Assembly (NCBI GenBank): GCA_022823225.1
Contig: JAJDXM010000015.1
Coordinates: forward strand, 55,104-119,103
Reading direction: 5' to 3'
From: Gemmatimonadota bacterium
GTDB lineage: Bacteria > Gemmatimonadota > Gemmatimonadetes > Longimicrobiales > Gaopeijiaceae
Length of the DNA stretch: 64,000 nucleotides
The first letter of the stretch is position 1, and every line of letters begins with the position of its first letter. The notes beneath the pieces are model-generated. The model was given only the letters and a program-made list of their open reading frames with translations. It ran no database searches and was not told the DNA's origin. Shown piece by piece: positions 8,646 through 16,843 of this stretch. The position numbers and the translations under genes are program-made.

Positions 8646-9589
8646 CCGCGGGCGGTCCCCTCGGCGGCCGGGCCACCTCGGTGGCGCATGCGGGCGGCCA
8701 TGGCGCGGTTCTACGCCCACGACGCGGCGCGGCACTCTCGGAGCGGCTCGCGGGCCGCGTCTTTCTGGCCTGCGCGGTGTTGGCGGGCGTGGCGGCGATG
8801 GCGGTCGTGGGAGTCCTCGCGTGGGAATCGGCGGCCTTCTTCTCGCAGGTGTCCCCGGCCCGCCTCCTCACCGATCCGTCCTGGACGCCGCTGGCGGAGG
8901 AGCCGCGGTTCGGGATCCTGCCCCTGGTCGCCGCCACCGCACAGATCGTGGCCGGTGCCGCCGCGGTCGCCTTCCCCCTGGGCCTGCTGACCGCGATCTA
9001 CCTGCAATACTACGCGGGTCCGCGGACCGGGACGGTCCTGACCGCGGCTGTGACCCTGCTCGCTGCCGTCCCGACGGTGGTGTACGGATACGTCGCGCTG
9101 AACTTCGTGACTCCCGCGCTGCGGGGGATCCTGCCGGGGATCGGGGCATTCAACGCGTTCTCGGCCTGCCTCGCCGTCGGGGTGATGATTCTCCCGACCG
9201 TGGCGCTGCTCTCGCGGAGCGCGCTCGCGGCGGTGCCGCATTCGCTCCTGGAGACCGGGATGGCACTCGGAGCCGCCCGCGCCCGAGTCCTCACCCGGGC
9301 GGCCATCCCTGCCGCTTCACGCGGGATCGCCGCGGCGATGGCGCTGGCAGTCGCGCGGGCGGCCGGCGAGACGATGATCGTCACGCTGGCCGCGGGGAAC
9401 CAGGCGCGGCTCACCGGGAATCCCCTGGAAGGCCTCCGCACGCTTACGGCCTTCATCGCGCAGACGAGCATGAGCGACCCCGCGCCCGGCACGATCGAGC
9501 ACCACGCGCTTGCGACGGTCGCGGCGGTGCTTTTCCTCGGGGGCTACGCGGTCTGTGCGTTGGCGCGGTGGATCGGCAGGGCCCGATGA
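8642..9589 (+). CDS. pstC: phosphate ABC transporter permease PstC
   Basis: 315 residues, ATG overlapping the pstS stop. A basic N-terminal tail of about 35 residues is followed by a first membrane helix (VFLACAVLAGVAAMAVVGVL). A BPD_transp_1 core has about five helices; the EAA loop lies at LLETGMALGAARARVLTRAA, the contact site for PstB. FGILPLVAATAQIVAGAAAV is the conserved start of the transport core. Forms the membrane channel with PstA for ATP-driven phosphate import. Tightly coupled to pstA (4-base overlap). Confidence 0.9.
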   Translation: MTAGGPLGGRATSVAHAGGHGAVLRPRRGAALSERLAGRVFLACAVLAGVAAMAVVGVLAWESAAFFSQVSPARLLTDPSWTPLAEEPRFGILPLVAATAQIVAGAAAVAFPLGLLTAIYLQYYAGPRTGTVLTAAVTLLAAVPTVVYGYVALNFVTPALRGILPGIGAFNAFSACLAVGVMILPTVALLSRSALAAVPHSLLETGMALGAARARVLTRAAIPAASRGIAAAMALAVARAAGETMIVTLAAGNQARLTGNPLEGLRTLTAFIAQTSMSDPAPGTIEHHALATVAAVLFLGGYAVCALARWIGRAR

Positions 9590-10416
9590 CCCCCCTCGCC
9601 ACCCGGGACCTCCTCGGCACGGCGTGCCGGCTTGGCGCCGCACTCACCCTGACGGCCGCCATCGCGCTCCTCGGCGTCCTGCTTGTTCAGGCACTCGGGG
9701 TCGTCGATGTCGGCTTCCTCGCCGGCGCGCCCTCCCGGTTCGCCTCCCGGGCCGGGGTCGGTCCGGCGATCGCGGGCACGCTGTGGCTGGCCGTGCTCAC
9801 CGCCGCGCTCTCCTTTCCGGTCGGGATCGGGGCCGCGGTGTACTTCGAGGAATACGCGCCGCGCAACCGCCTCGCGGGACTGGCGGGCTCGGCCCTGGCG
9901 AACATGGCCGGAGTCCCGCCCGTGGTCTTCGGGGTGGCGGGTCTGGCGCTGTTCGTGCGGGGCATGGGGCTCGGCCCGACGATCCTGGCGGCGGGTCTTA
10001 CGCTGGCAATGCTCGCCCTGCCCACGGTGCTGGTCACCTCGCGAACGGCGCTGCGCGAGGTTCCCCGCGGGGTGCGCGACGCGGCCTCGGCGCTCGGAGC
10101 AACCCGCTGGCAGGTCATCCGGCGCCAGGTGCTGCCCGCGGCCGGGCCCGGCATCGTGACGGGCCTCACGCTCGCGCTCACGCGCACGGTCGGCGCCGCT
10201 GCGCCGCTGCTCGTCCTCGGCGCGCCCGCGTTCGTGACCCACGCGCCCCGAACCCCCGGCGACATCCTCACCGCGCTGCCCACGCAGGCGTTCACCTGGA
10301 GCACGCGGACGGAGGCGGACTTCGCGGCGCTCGCGGCCGGCACCGCAGTGACGCTGCTCGTGCTCCTGCTCACCGTCAACCTGGGCGCTCTCGTCCTGCG
10401 CCGCCGCCTGCGATGA
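9586..10416 (+). CDS. pstA: phosphate ABC transporter permease PstA
   Basis: 276 residues; ATG chosen at the 4-base overlap with pstC. Six predicted hydrophobic segments, with BPD_transp_1 core starting at GVGPAIAGTLWLAVLTAALS. FFEEYAP-type sequence (YFEEYAPRNRLAGL) and the EAA loop VRDAASALGATRWQVIRRQ are classical PstA hallmarks. Pairs with PstC in the phosphate permease; the C-terminus is short and Arg-rich. Overlaps pstB by 4 bases. Confidence 0.9.
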   Translation: MTPLATRDLLGTACRLGAALTLTAAIALLGVLLVQALGVVDVGFLAGAPSRFASRAGVGPAIAGTLWLAVLTAALSFPVGIGAAVYFEEYAPRNRLAGLAGSALANMAGVPPVVFGVAGLALFVRGMGLGPTILAAGLTLAMLALPTVLVTSRTALREVPRGVRDAASALGATRWQVIRRQVLPAAGPGIVTGLTLALTRTVGAAAPLLVLGAPAFVTHAPRTPGDILTALPTQAFTWSTRTEADFAALAAGTAVTLLVLLLTVNLGALVLRRRLR

Positions 10417-11210
10417 GCGACGCACTCCACGATCCCGGCACCGGCACCCCCGGGCCCCCCGCCACCCCCGTCCTCTCCGCCACCGGCCTCACCGTCCGCT
10501 TCGGCGGCCGCCCCGCGCTCGCCGACGTCTCGCTGGACTTCCCGCGCGGCAGGATCGTCGCGCTGATCGGCCCCTCCGGTTCCGGCAAAACCACCCTGCT
10601 GCGCGCCCTTTGCCGCATGAACGAGCTCATCCCGGCGGCGGTCACGACCGGGAGCGTGCGGTTCGAGGGGGCGGAGCTGTACGCCCCGGAGGTCGATCCG
10701 GCCGAGGTGCGGCGGCGCATCGGGGTCGTGCTTCGGGAGTCCGCGCTCTTCCCCGGGTCGATCTTCCACAACGTCGCCTTCGGCCCCCGCGCGAGCGGTT
10801 TCGCGGGCGACCTGCACGCCCTGGCGGAAGAGGTGCTCGCGGCGGTCGGTCTCTGGGCCGAGGTGGGCGGCGACCTCGATCTGCCCGCGTCCGCGCTCTC
10901 CGCCGGGCAGCGGCGGCGGCTTTGCATCGCCCGCACCCTGGCGGTGCGGCCCCGGGTCCTCCTCCTGGACGAGCCCGCCTCGGCGCTCGACCCCGTGGCC
11001 GCGGCGCGCATCGAGTCTCTCATCCACTCACTCGCCGGCGACGTGGCGGTCGTCGTCGCCACGAGCGACCTTCGCCTGGCCGCGCGCGTGTCGGACGTCA
11101 CGGCGCACCTCGACCGCGGCGAACTGGTGGAATGCGGTCCGACCGGGACGGTGTTCACCAATCCGCGCAGCAAACGCACCGAGGCCTACCTGACGGGACG
11201 GATCCCATGA
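10413..11210 (+). CDS. pstB: phosphate ABC transporter ATPase PstB, divergent
   Basis: 265 residues. Walker A GPSGSGKTT (53-61), Walker B LLLDEP with catalytic E187, D-loop ALDP, and PstB-like NELIP and FPGSIFHNVAFGPR segments place it as PstB. Unusual: at the Q-loop position, where PstB has GMVFQ, this protein reads GVVLR (R108). At the switch position, normally VTHN, it reads ATSD (S218). The signature is LSAGQ rather than LSGGQ. The frame is intact and the gene sits in its usual place with overlaps on both sides. Either a divergent but working ATPase or one with altered hydrolysis. Confidence 0.85.
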   Translation: MSDALHDPGTGTPGPPATPVLSATGLTVRFGGRPALADVSLDFPRGRIVALIGPSGSGKTTLLRALCRMNELIPAAVTTGSVRFEGAELYAPEVDPAEVRRRIGVVLRESALFPGSIFHNVAFGPRASGFAGDLHALAEEVLAAVGLWAEVGGDLDLPASALSAGQRRRLCIARTLAVRPRVLLLDEPASALDPVAAARIESLIHSLAGDVAVVVATSDLRLAARVSDVTAHLDRGELVECGPTGTVFTNPRSKRTEAYLTGRIP

Positions 11211-11893
11211 CGGACTACATCCCGGGCAAGCAGCCCTTCGAGTTGAAGCTGGACCTGCTCCACAACCGGCTCATGGAGATCGGCGGCAGAGCGGAGGAGC
11301 TGCTGCGGCTTGCCATGGATGGACTGGAGAAGAGGGATGTGGAACGGGCCCGGCAGGTGCGCCGGGCCGACGCCCGCGTGAACGAACTCGACATCGAGAT
11401 CGACGAGCGCGCGCTGGAGCTTCTGGCGCTTCAGAACCCCATGGCCGGGGACCTGCGCTTCATCTTCGCCGTGCTCAAGGCCACCGGCGAGATCGAGCGG
11501 ATCGCCGACCATGCCGTGAACATCGCGAACGCGGGAAGGCGTGCTGCGCTGGAGCCGCCGCTGCCGGACATCCGCGAGATCCGGGAGATCGGCGCGCAGG
11601 TGCGCGGCATGCTGAGCCGCGCGCTCGGCGCCCTCGTCAACCGCGATCCGGACGACGCCCGCGCGGTCATCGCGGAGGACCCGCTCGTCGACGACATGCG
11701 GAATTCGGCGATCCGAACCATCTTGTCATACATGGCGGAGCAACCGCGCTACATCAGTCCCGGGGTGAACATGATCCTGGTCATACAGAATCTGGAGCGG
11801 ATCGGGGACCTGGCCACGAACATCGCCGAGGACGCGGTCTTCCTCGTCGAGGGACGGTCGATCAAGCACGCGGACCCGGCGGCGATCCCGTGA
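11207..11893 (+). CDS. phoU: phosphate signalling protein PhoU
   Basis: 228 residues, all alpha-helical, the usual length. Two PhoU repeats: first with LDIEIDERALELLALQNPMAGDLRFIFAVLKATGEIERIADHAVNI and second with MILVIQNLERIGDLATNIAED; both carry the E/D-rich metal-binding motif ExxxD. PhoU represses PhoR when phosphate is plentiful and modulates PstSCAB. ATG overlaps the pstB stop; its own stop overlaps the GTG of the SDR gene. Confidence 0.92.
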   Translation: MTDYIPGKQPFELKLDLLHNRLMEIGGRAEELLRLAMDGLEKRDVERARQVRRADARVNELDIEIDERALELLALQNPMAGDLRFIFAVLKATGEIERIADHAVNIANAGRRAALEPPLPDIREIREIGAQVRGMLSRALGALVNRDPDDARAVIAEDPLVDDMRNSAIRTILSYMAEQPRYISPGVNMILVIQNLERIGDLATNIAEDAVFLVEGRSIKHADPAAIP

Positions 11894-12720
11894 GCGAGGC
11901 GGTCGGGGAGCTGCTGCAGGAGGTCGCGATCGAAACGAGCCCGGAGCCCGAGGCGGCATTCGAGTCGCTGCGGGGCCGCGGCGCCATCATCACGGGCGGG
12001 TCCACCGGGATCGGCCGCGCCACCGCGCTCGAACTCGCCGCCGGCGGGACTAACGTCGCCGTCAACTACCTCGACACGGGCCCGGAGAGCAAGGTTCTGG
12101 CCGCCGAACTCGAAGGCGCGCTGGAGCCCCACGGGGTGAAGTTCCTCATCCGCGAGGGCGACGTACGCGACTCCGAGGGTTCGGCCGCTTTCGTCGCCGA
12201 GGCCCATGAACGGCTCGGCGGGCTGCACATTCTGGTCAACAATGCCGGCGTTGGTCGCGATCGCGCACTGTGGCGGATGAGCGACGAGGAATGGCAGTCG
12301 GTGATCGACACCAACCTGACGGGCGCCTTCTTCATGACCCGTGCGGTCGCGCCGTTCCTCCGGGCGCAGGAATTCGGGAAGATCGTGAACGTTTCGTCCG
12401 TGCACGGGCTGTCGAGCGAGTTCGGGCTGGCCAACTACTGTTCGTCGAAGGCGGGCCTGATCGGGCTGACGCGGAGCGCCGCCCTGGAGCTCGGGCCGGC
12501 GAATGTGAACGTGAACGCGGTAGCCCCCGGCTACATCCGCACCACGAGGCTCACCGACCGGGTGCCGCCCGAGATCATGGACCGGGCCCGCGAGCGGAGT
12601 GCGCTGGGGCGCCTCGGCGATCCCCAGGACGTGGTTTCGGTGATCCTGTTTCTGTGTTCGGAGCTGGCGCGCCATATTTCCGGGGTCGTGATACCCGTCG
12701 ACGGGGGATACCTGATATGA
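11890..12720 (+). CDS. short-chain dehydrogenase/reductase, FabG-like
   Basis: 276 residues; GTG start overlaps the phoU stop. Classical [17 protein letters not shown] for NAD(P) binding (about residues 37-50), NNAGVGRD (NNAG motif), catalytic Ser in NVSSVHG, YCSSK for the Tyr-x3-Lys pair, and a C-terminal PVDGGYLI strand. FabG (3-oxoacyl-ACP reductase) is the closest type, but the N-terminal 30-residue extension and its position behind phoU suggest another oxidoreductase role. Its link to phosphate uptake is not obvious; co-transcription is implied by overlaps on both sides. Confidence 0.85.
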   Translation: MSEAVGELLQEVAIETSPEPEAAFESLRGRGAIITGGSTGIGRATALELAAGGTNVAVNYLDTGPESKVLAAELEGALEPHGVKFLIREGDVRDSEGSAAFVAEAHERLGGLHILVNNAGVGRDRALWRMSDEEWQSVIDTNLTGAFFMTRAVAPFLRAQEFGKIVNVSSVHGLSSEFGLANYCSSKAGLIGLTRSAALELGPANVNVNAVAPGYIRTTRLTDRVPPEIMDRARERSALGRLGDPQDVVSVILFLCSELARHISGVVIPVDGGYLI

Positions 12721-13121
12721 AGACAGGACGCAGGAGCGACCGGCAATGGCGCGAAAAGCTGACGCGCGAGCAGTACCGGGTCACCCGCAAGGGCGGCACC
12801 GAACGGGCGTTCACCGGCGAATACTGGGACCACAAGGAGGACGGAACCTACCGCTGCGTCTGCTGCGGGCTCCCGCTCTTCGAGTCCTCTTCCAAATACG
12901 ACTCGGGGACGGGCTGGCCGAGCTTCCACGAACCCGCGGCGGAGGAAAGCGTCGGCGAAAAGGACGACCGCAGCTTCTTCATGAGGCGGACCGAAGTCGT
13001 CTGCGCCGAGTGCGACGCCCACCTCGGGCACGTCTTCCCGGACGGCCCGGGGCCGAAGGGCATGCGCTACTGCATCAATTCGGCCGCGCTGGATTTCGAG
13101 CCCGGGAACGGCGACGAATGA
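12717..13121 (+). CDS. msrB: peptide methionine (R)-S-oxide reductase MsrB
   Basis: 134 residues, ATG overlapping the SDR stop. SelR fold: zinc site CVCC (C47, C50) and CAEC (C96, C99), GTGWPSF at 65-71, HLGHVF, and the catalytic Cys119 in RYCINSAAL. Reduces methionine-R-sulfoxide in damaged proteins, recycled by thioredoxin. Last gene of the long plus-strand run; a hairpin-like AT-rich element follows 12 bases downstream. Confidence 0.93.
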   Translation: MKTGRRSDRQWREKLTREQYRVTRKGGTERAFTGEYWDHKEDGTYRCVCCGLPLFESSSKYDSGTGWPSFHEPAAEESVGEKDDRSFFMRRTEVVCAECDAHLGHVFPDGPGPKGMRYCINSAALDFEPGNGDE

Positions 13122-13132
13122 TATACTATATG

Positions 13133-13155
13133 ATATTTTCGGAACGCGAAAATAT
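13133..13155. promoter_or_regulatory. AT-rich palindrome between msrB and icd
   Basis: A perfect 9-bp inverted repeat, ATATTTTCG - gaacg - CGAAAATAT, in an unusually AT-rich stretch (about 13120-13185) within very GC-rich DNA. It lies 30 bases upstream of the icd start and 12 bases after msrB. It could be an operator, an intrinsic terminator-like hairpin for the upstream operon, or both. TATATAAA immediately after the second arm could serve as a -10 element for icd. Which use is real cannot be told from sequence alone. Confidence 0.5.
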
Positions 13156-13184
13156 ATAAAACTACATATTCGCAATAGAAATAT

Positions 13185-14201
13185 ATGGCAAAGAATATCA
13201 CCGTGATCCCCGGAGACGGGATCGGCCCCGAAGTGACCGAGGCGGTTCTGCAGGTGTTGCAGGCGGCCGGCGCCGAGCTGGAGTACGACCACCAGGCCGC
13301 CGGCGTCACGGCCGTCGCGACCCACGGCAGTCCGCTCCCGCAGGAGACGAGCGACTCGATCGACCGGAACCGGGTGGCGCTCAAGGGTCCGCTGGCCACG
13401 CCGTCGGGCTCCGGATTCCGCTCCGTCAACGTCGCGATCCGGAAGCGGTTCGACCTCTTCGCGAATGTGCGGCCGGCGCGTACGATTCTTCCGGGCGGGC
13501 GCTACGAGGACATCGATCTGGTGCTGATCCGCGAGAACACCGAGGGCCTTTACGTAGGCGTGGAGCACTTCATCGGGATGGACCGTGACCCCCGGGCGGC
13601 GGCCGAATCGGTCATGATCACCACCCGATACGGATGCGAGCGGATCGTGCGGTTCGCCTTCGACTACGCGGTGGCGAAGGGGCGCGGGAAGCTCACGCTG
13701 GCGCACAAGGCGAACATCCTGAAACACACGCAGGGACTCTTCCTCGAGGTCGGGCAGCGCATGGCCGCCGATTACGAGGGCCGCGTCGCCTTCGAGGACG
13801 GGATCATCGATGCGACCGCCATGTTCCTCGTGCTCGATCCGTACCGCTTCGACGTGCTTGTCATGGAGAACATGTTCGGCGACATCCTGAGCGACCTGAT
13901 GGCGGGGCTGGTGGGGGGGCTGGGCTTCGCGCCGGCGGGCAACATCGGCGAGACGCACGCGGTCTTCGAGGCCGTGCACGGGTCGGCGCCCGACATCGCG
14001 GGGCAGGGCGTGGCCAACCCGACGGGGTTGCTGCTGTCGGCCTGCCTGCTGCTCGACCATGTGGGCCAGGCGGAAACCGCGTCCCGTATCAGGGGGGCGC
14101 TCGAGGCGGTGATCCGGGACGGGGCGGCGCGGACGCGCGACATGGGTGGCAGCGACGGGACGGCGGCGTTCACCCGCGCGGTGATCGGGGCATTGGCGTG
14201 A
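13185..14201 (+). CDS. NAD-dependent isocitrate/isopropylmalate dehydrogenase family, probably Idh
   Basis: 338 residues. Beta-decarboxylating dehydrogenase: IPGDGIGPEV near the N-terminus, GSGFRSVNVAIRKRFDLFAN (substrate loop; the Ser and Arg pattern fits isocitrate dehydrogenases rather than LeuB), RENTEGLYVG, DGIIDATAM and FGDILSDLMAGLVGGLG, and FEAVHGSAPDIAGQG for NAD binding. Converts isocitrate to 2-oxoglutarate with NAD in the TCA cycle. The ATG at 13185 sits at the end of an AT-rich leader, so it probably has its own promoter. The stop overlaps the GTG of the next small gene. Confidence 0.82.
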   Translation: MAKNITVIPGDGIGPEVTEAVLQVLQAAGAELEYDHQAAGVTAVATHGSPLPQETSDSIDRNRVALKGPLATPSGSGFRSVNVAIRKRFDLFANVRPARTILPGGRYEDIDLVLIRENTEGLYVGVEHFIGMDRDPRAAAESVMITTRYGCERIVRFAFDYAVAKGRGKLTLAHKANILKHTQGLFLEVGQRMAADYEGRVAFEDGIIDATAMFLVLDPYRFDVLVMENMFGDILSDLMAGLVGGLGFAPAGNIGETHAVFEAVHGSAPDIAGQGVANPTGLLLSACLLLDHVGQAETASRIRGALEAVIRDGAARTRDMGGSDGTAAFTRAVIGALA

Positions 14202-14524
14202 GGATCCGGCCGGGTCGGCTTCCGGACATCGCGGGCGACTTCGCCTGCGCCAGTTGCGAGCAGACCTTCCGCGCGCCCGACCTCGACCGTCACTTCTGGT
14301 GCGAGGAGTGCATCGCGGCCGCGCGGGCCCGGTCGAAGCGGATCGGCGTGTGGGTCGGGATCGGGCTGGCCGGGGCGCTGGCCGCGTGGATCTTTCTGGT
14401 GCAGCAGCCCACGATCATGATCGGCGGCTGGATCGGCGCCGTGCTGGCCACCTTCTGGCTGGGCATGCGGATCGCCGCGGAGCTGAGCTACGGGATCATG
14501 CGGTCGCGCTCCCGGCCCGGGTAG
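14198..14524 (+). CDS. small zinc-ribbon membrane protein
   Basis: 108 residues from a GTG overlapping the icd stop by 4 bases. N-terminal CxxC pair (FACASC) and a second CxxC (FWCEEC) 17 residues later form a likely zinc ribbon. Two adjacent hydrophobic helices follow (about 53-70 and 75-92), ending in a short basic tail (RSRSRPG). No known function; probably an inner-membrane protein with a cytoplasmic zinc knuckle. Confidence 0.6.
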   Translation: MRIRPGRLPDIAGDFACASCEQTFRAPDLDRHFWCEECIAAARARSKRIGVWVGIGLAGALAAWIFLVQQPTIMIGGWIGAVLATFWLGMRIAAELSYGIMRSRSRPG

Positions 14525-14640
14525 ACACCGGCCCCGGCAGATTTCCCTTGACGGCGGGCCCGCGCCATCTTTCGCGACGCGCAGGTGGCCGCTCGCGCCC
14601 CTGACCCCGGTCACTTTTCACCCTCCGGAGACCGATATCG

Positions 14641-15825
14641 ATGGCCGCAAGGTTCGAAGGCCTGGACTTCTACGAATTGGACGCCCTTCTGTCCGAGGAA
14701 GAGCGCATGGTGCGCGACACGATCCGGGACTGGGTCGAGCACCGGCTCATTCCGGTGATCGGCGAGGCGTACGTCGACCGTCGCTTCCCGACCGAGCTGA
14801 TCCCCGAGATCGGCGAACTGGGCGTGCTCGGCGCCAACCTCCCCGAGGAGTACGGCTGCGCGGGGCTCAACAACGTCGCCTACGGGCTGATCATGCAGGA
14901 GCTGGAGCGCGGCGACTCGGGTGTCCGCTCCTTCGCCTCGGTGCAGGGCGCCCTGGTCATGTACCCCATCCACGCCTTCGGCAGCGAGGAGCACCGGCGC
15001 ACCTGGCTGCCCGCGCTGGCGTCGGCCGAAAAGATCGGCTGCTTCGGGCTGACGGAGCCCGACTACGGGTCGAACCCGGCGGGCATGATCACGCGGGCGC
15101 GGGAGACGGCGGACGGCTGGGTGCTGAACGGCACCAAGATGTGGATCACGAACGGGTCGATGGCGGATGTCGCGATCATCTGGGCCCAGACCCGCGAGGC
15201 GGGGGACACCAAGGGCATTCGCGGCTTCGTCGTGCCCACCGATGTGCCCGGCTTCAGCGCCCGCGACCAGAAGGGGAAGCTGTCGCTGCTCGCTTCCGAC
15301 ACCAGCGAACTGGTGCTCGACGACGTGCACGTGCCCCACGACGCCCTGATGCCCGGCTCGACCGGCCTCAAGAGCCCGCTCATGTGCCTGACCCAGGCCC
15401 GCTACGGGATCGCATGGGGCGCGGTGGGCGCCGCCATGGCCTGCTTCCACGAGGCGGCGAGCTACGCGGGCGAGCGCGTCATGTTCGAGGGCGTGATCGG
15501 GGGCAAGCAGATCCAGCAGGTGCGCCTCGCCGACATGCTCACCTGGATCACGCAGGGACAGCTGATCTGCCACCGCCTCGGCCGCCTCAAGGACGCCGGC
15601 ACGATGACCCCCCAGCAGGTCAGCCTCGCCAAGCGCGCCAACGTCAACATGGCCTGCGACATCGCCCGCGAGGCCCGGCGGCTGCTGGGCGCCAACGGCA
15701 TCCTCGCCGAGTACGCGTCCATGCGCCACATGGCCAACCTGGAGTCCGTCTACACCTACGAGGGCACGCACGATGTCCACTCCCTGATCCTGGGGCAGAC
15801 GATCACGGGGATTTCGGCGTTTTGA
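14641..15825 (+). CDS. gcdH: glutaryl-CoA dehydrogenase (acyl-CoA dehydrogenase family)
   Basis: 394 residues. Acyl-CoA dehydrogenase N, M and C domains: GDSGVRSFASVQG (the Arg binds the glutaryl carboxylate in GcdH), FGLTEPDYGSNPAGM and WITNGSMADVAIIWA in the FAD region, and a C-terminal YEGTHDVHSLILGQTITG carrying the catalytic Glu. This ending and the Arg position are specific for GcdH, which oxidises and decarboxylates glutaryl-CoA to crotonyl-CoA in lysine/tryptophan breakdown. CGGAGA lies 11 bases before the ATG. Not overlapped by its neighbours. Confidence 0.9.
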   Translation: MAARFEGLDFYELDALLSEEERMVRDTIRDWVEHRLIPVIGEAYVDRRFPTELIPEIGELGVLGANLPEEYGCAGLNNVAYGLIMQELERGDSGVRSFASVQGALVMYPIHAFGSEEHRRTWLPALASAEKIGCFGLTEPDYGSNPAGMITRARETADGWVLNGTKMWITNGSMADVAIIWAQTREAGDTKGIRGFVVPTDVPGFSARDQKGKLSLLASDTSELVLDDVHVPHDALMPGSTGLKSPLMCLTQARYGIAWGAVGAAMACFHEAASYAGERVMFEGVIGGKQIQQVRLADMLTWITQGQLICHRLGRLKDAGTMTPQQVSLAKRANVNMACDIAREARRLLGANGILAEYASMRHMANLESVYTYEGTHDVHSLILGQTITGISAF

Positions 15826-15831
15826 GGGGCG

Positions 15832-15847
15832 CGCGGGAAGGCCCGCG
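15832..15847 (+). terminator. possible terminator hairpin after gcdH
   Basis: Six-base perfect stem CGCGGG - aagg - CCCGCG starting 7 bases after the gcdH stop. It lacks a T-run, so it is only a candidate for termination. The rest of the 139-base gap to the next gene contains no other clear signal. Confidence 0.35.
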
Positions 15848-15964
15848 TGAGCACCCGGAGCAGCCCCTCGGGTCGTGACCGAACGCTGACAGGAAGCCTT
15901 GCCGAATAAACACCGAATAGACTAGCTTTCGGGTGCTGCTCAGCCCCCCCGCCCCGGAGGATCC

Positions 15965-16819
15965 ATGCCCGACCGCAGCGCGATCGAATGGACCGATGCC
16001 ACATGGAACCCCACCACGGGTTGCACCCGGGTTTCCGCGGGTTGTGACCATTGCTATGCGGAGGTGCTGTCGCGAAGGCTTCTGGCGCGGACCTATCGCG
16101 CCCGCCTGCCCGTCGTGGATACGCCGGAGAATCGTCGCGACCCCTTCGCGGTTCGGATCTGGCCCGATCGGCTCGGGGCGCCAGCCAAGTGGAAAGAGTC
16201 CCGCCGCGTCTTCGTCAACTCGATGTCGGACCTGTTCCACCATGAGGTGCCGGAGAACTTCGTGCGTGACTGCTTCCTGGTCATGCTGGACGTTGATCGC
16301 CATGTCTATCAGGTGCTGACCAAGCGGCCGGCGCGGGCCTCCAGGTTCGTCGATCGCAATGCGGATCTGTTCCCGCACGGACTCCCTGGTCACATCTGGA
16401 TTGGGACTTCCGTCGAAGATCAGTCTGTGGACTACCGGGTGCGACACCTTCTGGCCGTTCCCGCCGCAGTAAGGTTTCTGAGCTGCGAGCCGCTGATCGG
16501 GCCGCTGGATCTGGGCGCTTTCATGAATGGAGTGACCGGGTACGATGGTCTCCACTGGGTGATTGTTGGTGGAGAGAGCGGGATTGGAGCCAGGCCGATG
16601 GAGGAGGGGTGGGCTCGGATGCTGCGGGATCAGTGCCTGGCGTCCAGGGTGCCTTTCTTCTTCAAGCAGTGGGGCGGCCGGACCCCGAAGGCGGGTGGCA
16701 GAGAGCTGGATGGGGTGACTTGGGATGAGTATCCGGACGACGTTGACGTGATGTGGGCTCGGACAACCACGAAACTTGTCCCAATCGCCCGACTGTCACC
16801 CCCACATTACATTATGTAA
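15965..16819 (+). CDS. DUF5131 (phage Gp37/Gp68) family protein
   Basis: 284 residues. Strong Shine-Dalgarno GGAGG 5 bases before ATG. Starts IEWTDATWNPTTGC then CX6CX2C (TGCTRVSAGCDHCYAE), the conserved cysteine cluster of the Gp37/Gp68 family, distantly related to radical-SAM/SPL-type enzymes. FVNSMSDLFH, VLTKRP, WIGTSVEDQ, FLSCEPLIG, VIVGGESG and PFFFKQWGG are all family motifs. It is often partnered with a three-Cys-motif protein (TcmP) in phage or defence contexts; none lies beside it here. Role uncertain; flanked by an AT-rich regulatory motif at its 3' end. Confidence 0.85.
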   Translation: MPDRSAIEWTDATWNPTTGCTRVSAGCDHCYAEVLSRRLLARTYRARLPVVDTPENRRDPFAVRIWPDRLGAPAKWKESRRVFVNSMSDLFHHEVPENFVRDCFLVMLDVDRHVYQVLTKRPARASRFVDRNADLFPHGLPGHIWIGTSVEDQSVDYRVRHLLAVPAAVRFLSCEPLIGPLDLGAFMNGVTGYDGLHWVIVGGESGIGARPMEEGWARMLRDQCLASRVPFFFKQWGGRTPKAGGRELDGVTWDEYPDDVDVMWARTTTKLVPIARLSPPHYIM

Positions 16820-16832
16820 AGCAGACGTGACA
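16815..16832 (+). promoter_or_regulatory. copy of the recurring TGTAA-N8-TKACA element
   Basis: TGTAA-AGCAGACG-TGACA, spanning the stop of the DUF5131 gene (the TAA is in the left arm) and the gap before the convergent ABC permease. TTACA 3 bases upstream makes a second, overlapping palindrome TTACA-tta-TGTAA at 16807-16819. No start codon lies close by, so unlike the copies at 39485, 54974 and 60588 it has no obvious gene to control. Confidence 0.4.
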
Positions 16833-16843
16833 CTCGCCCCCCC

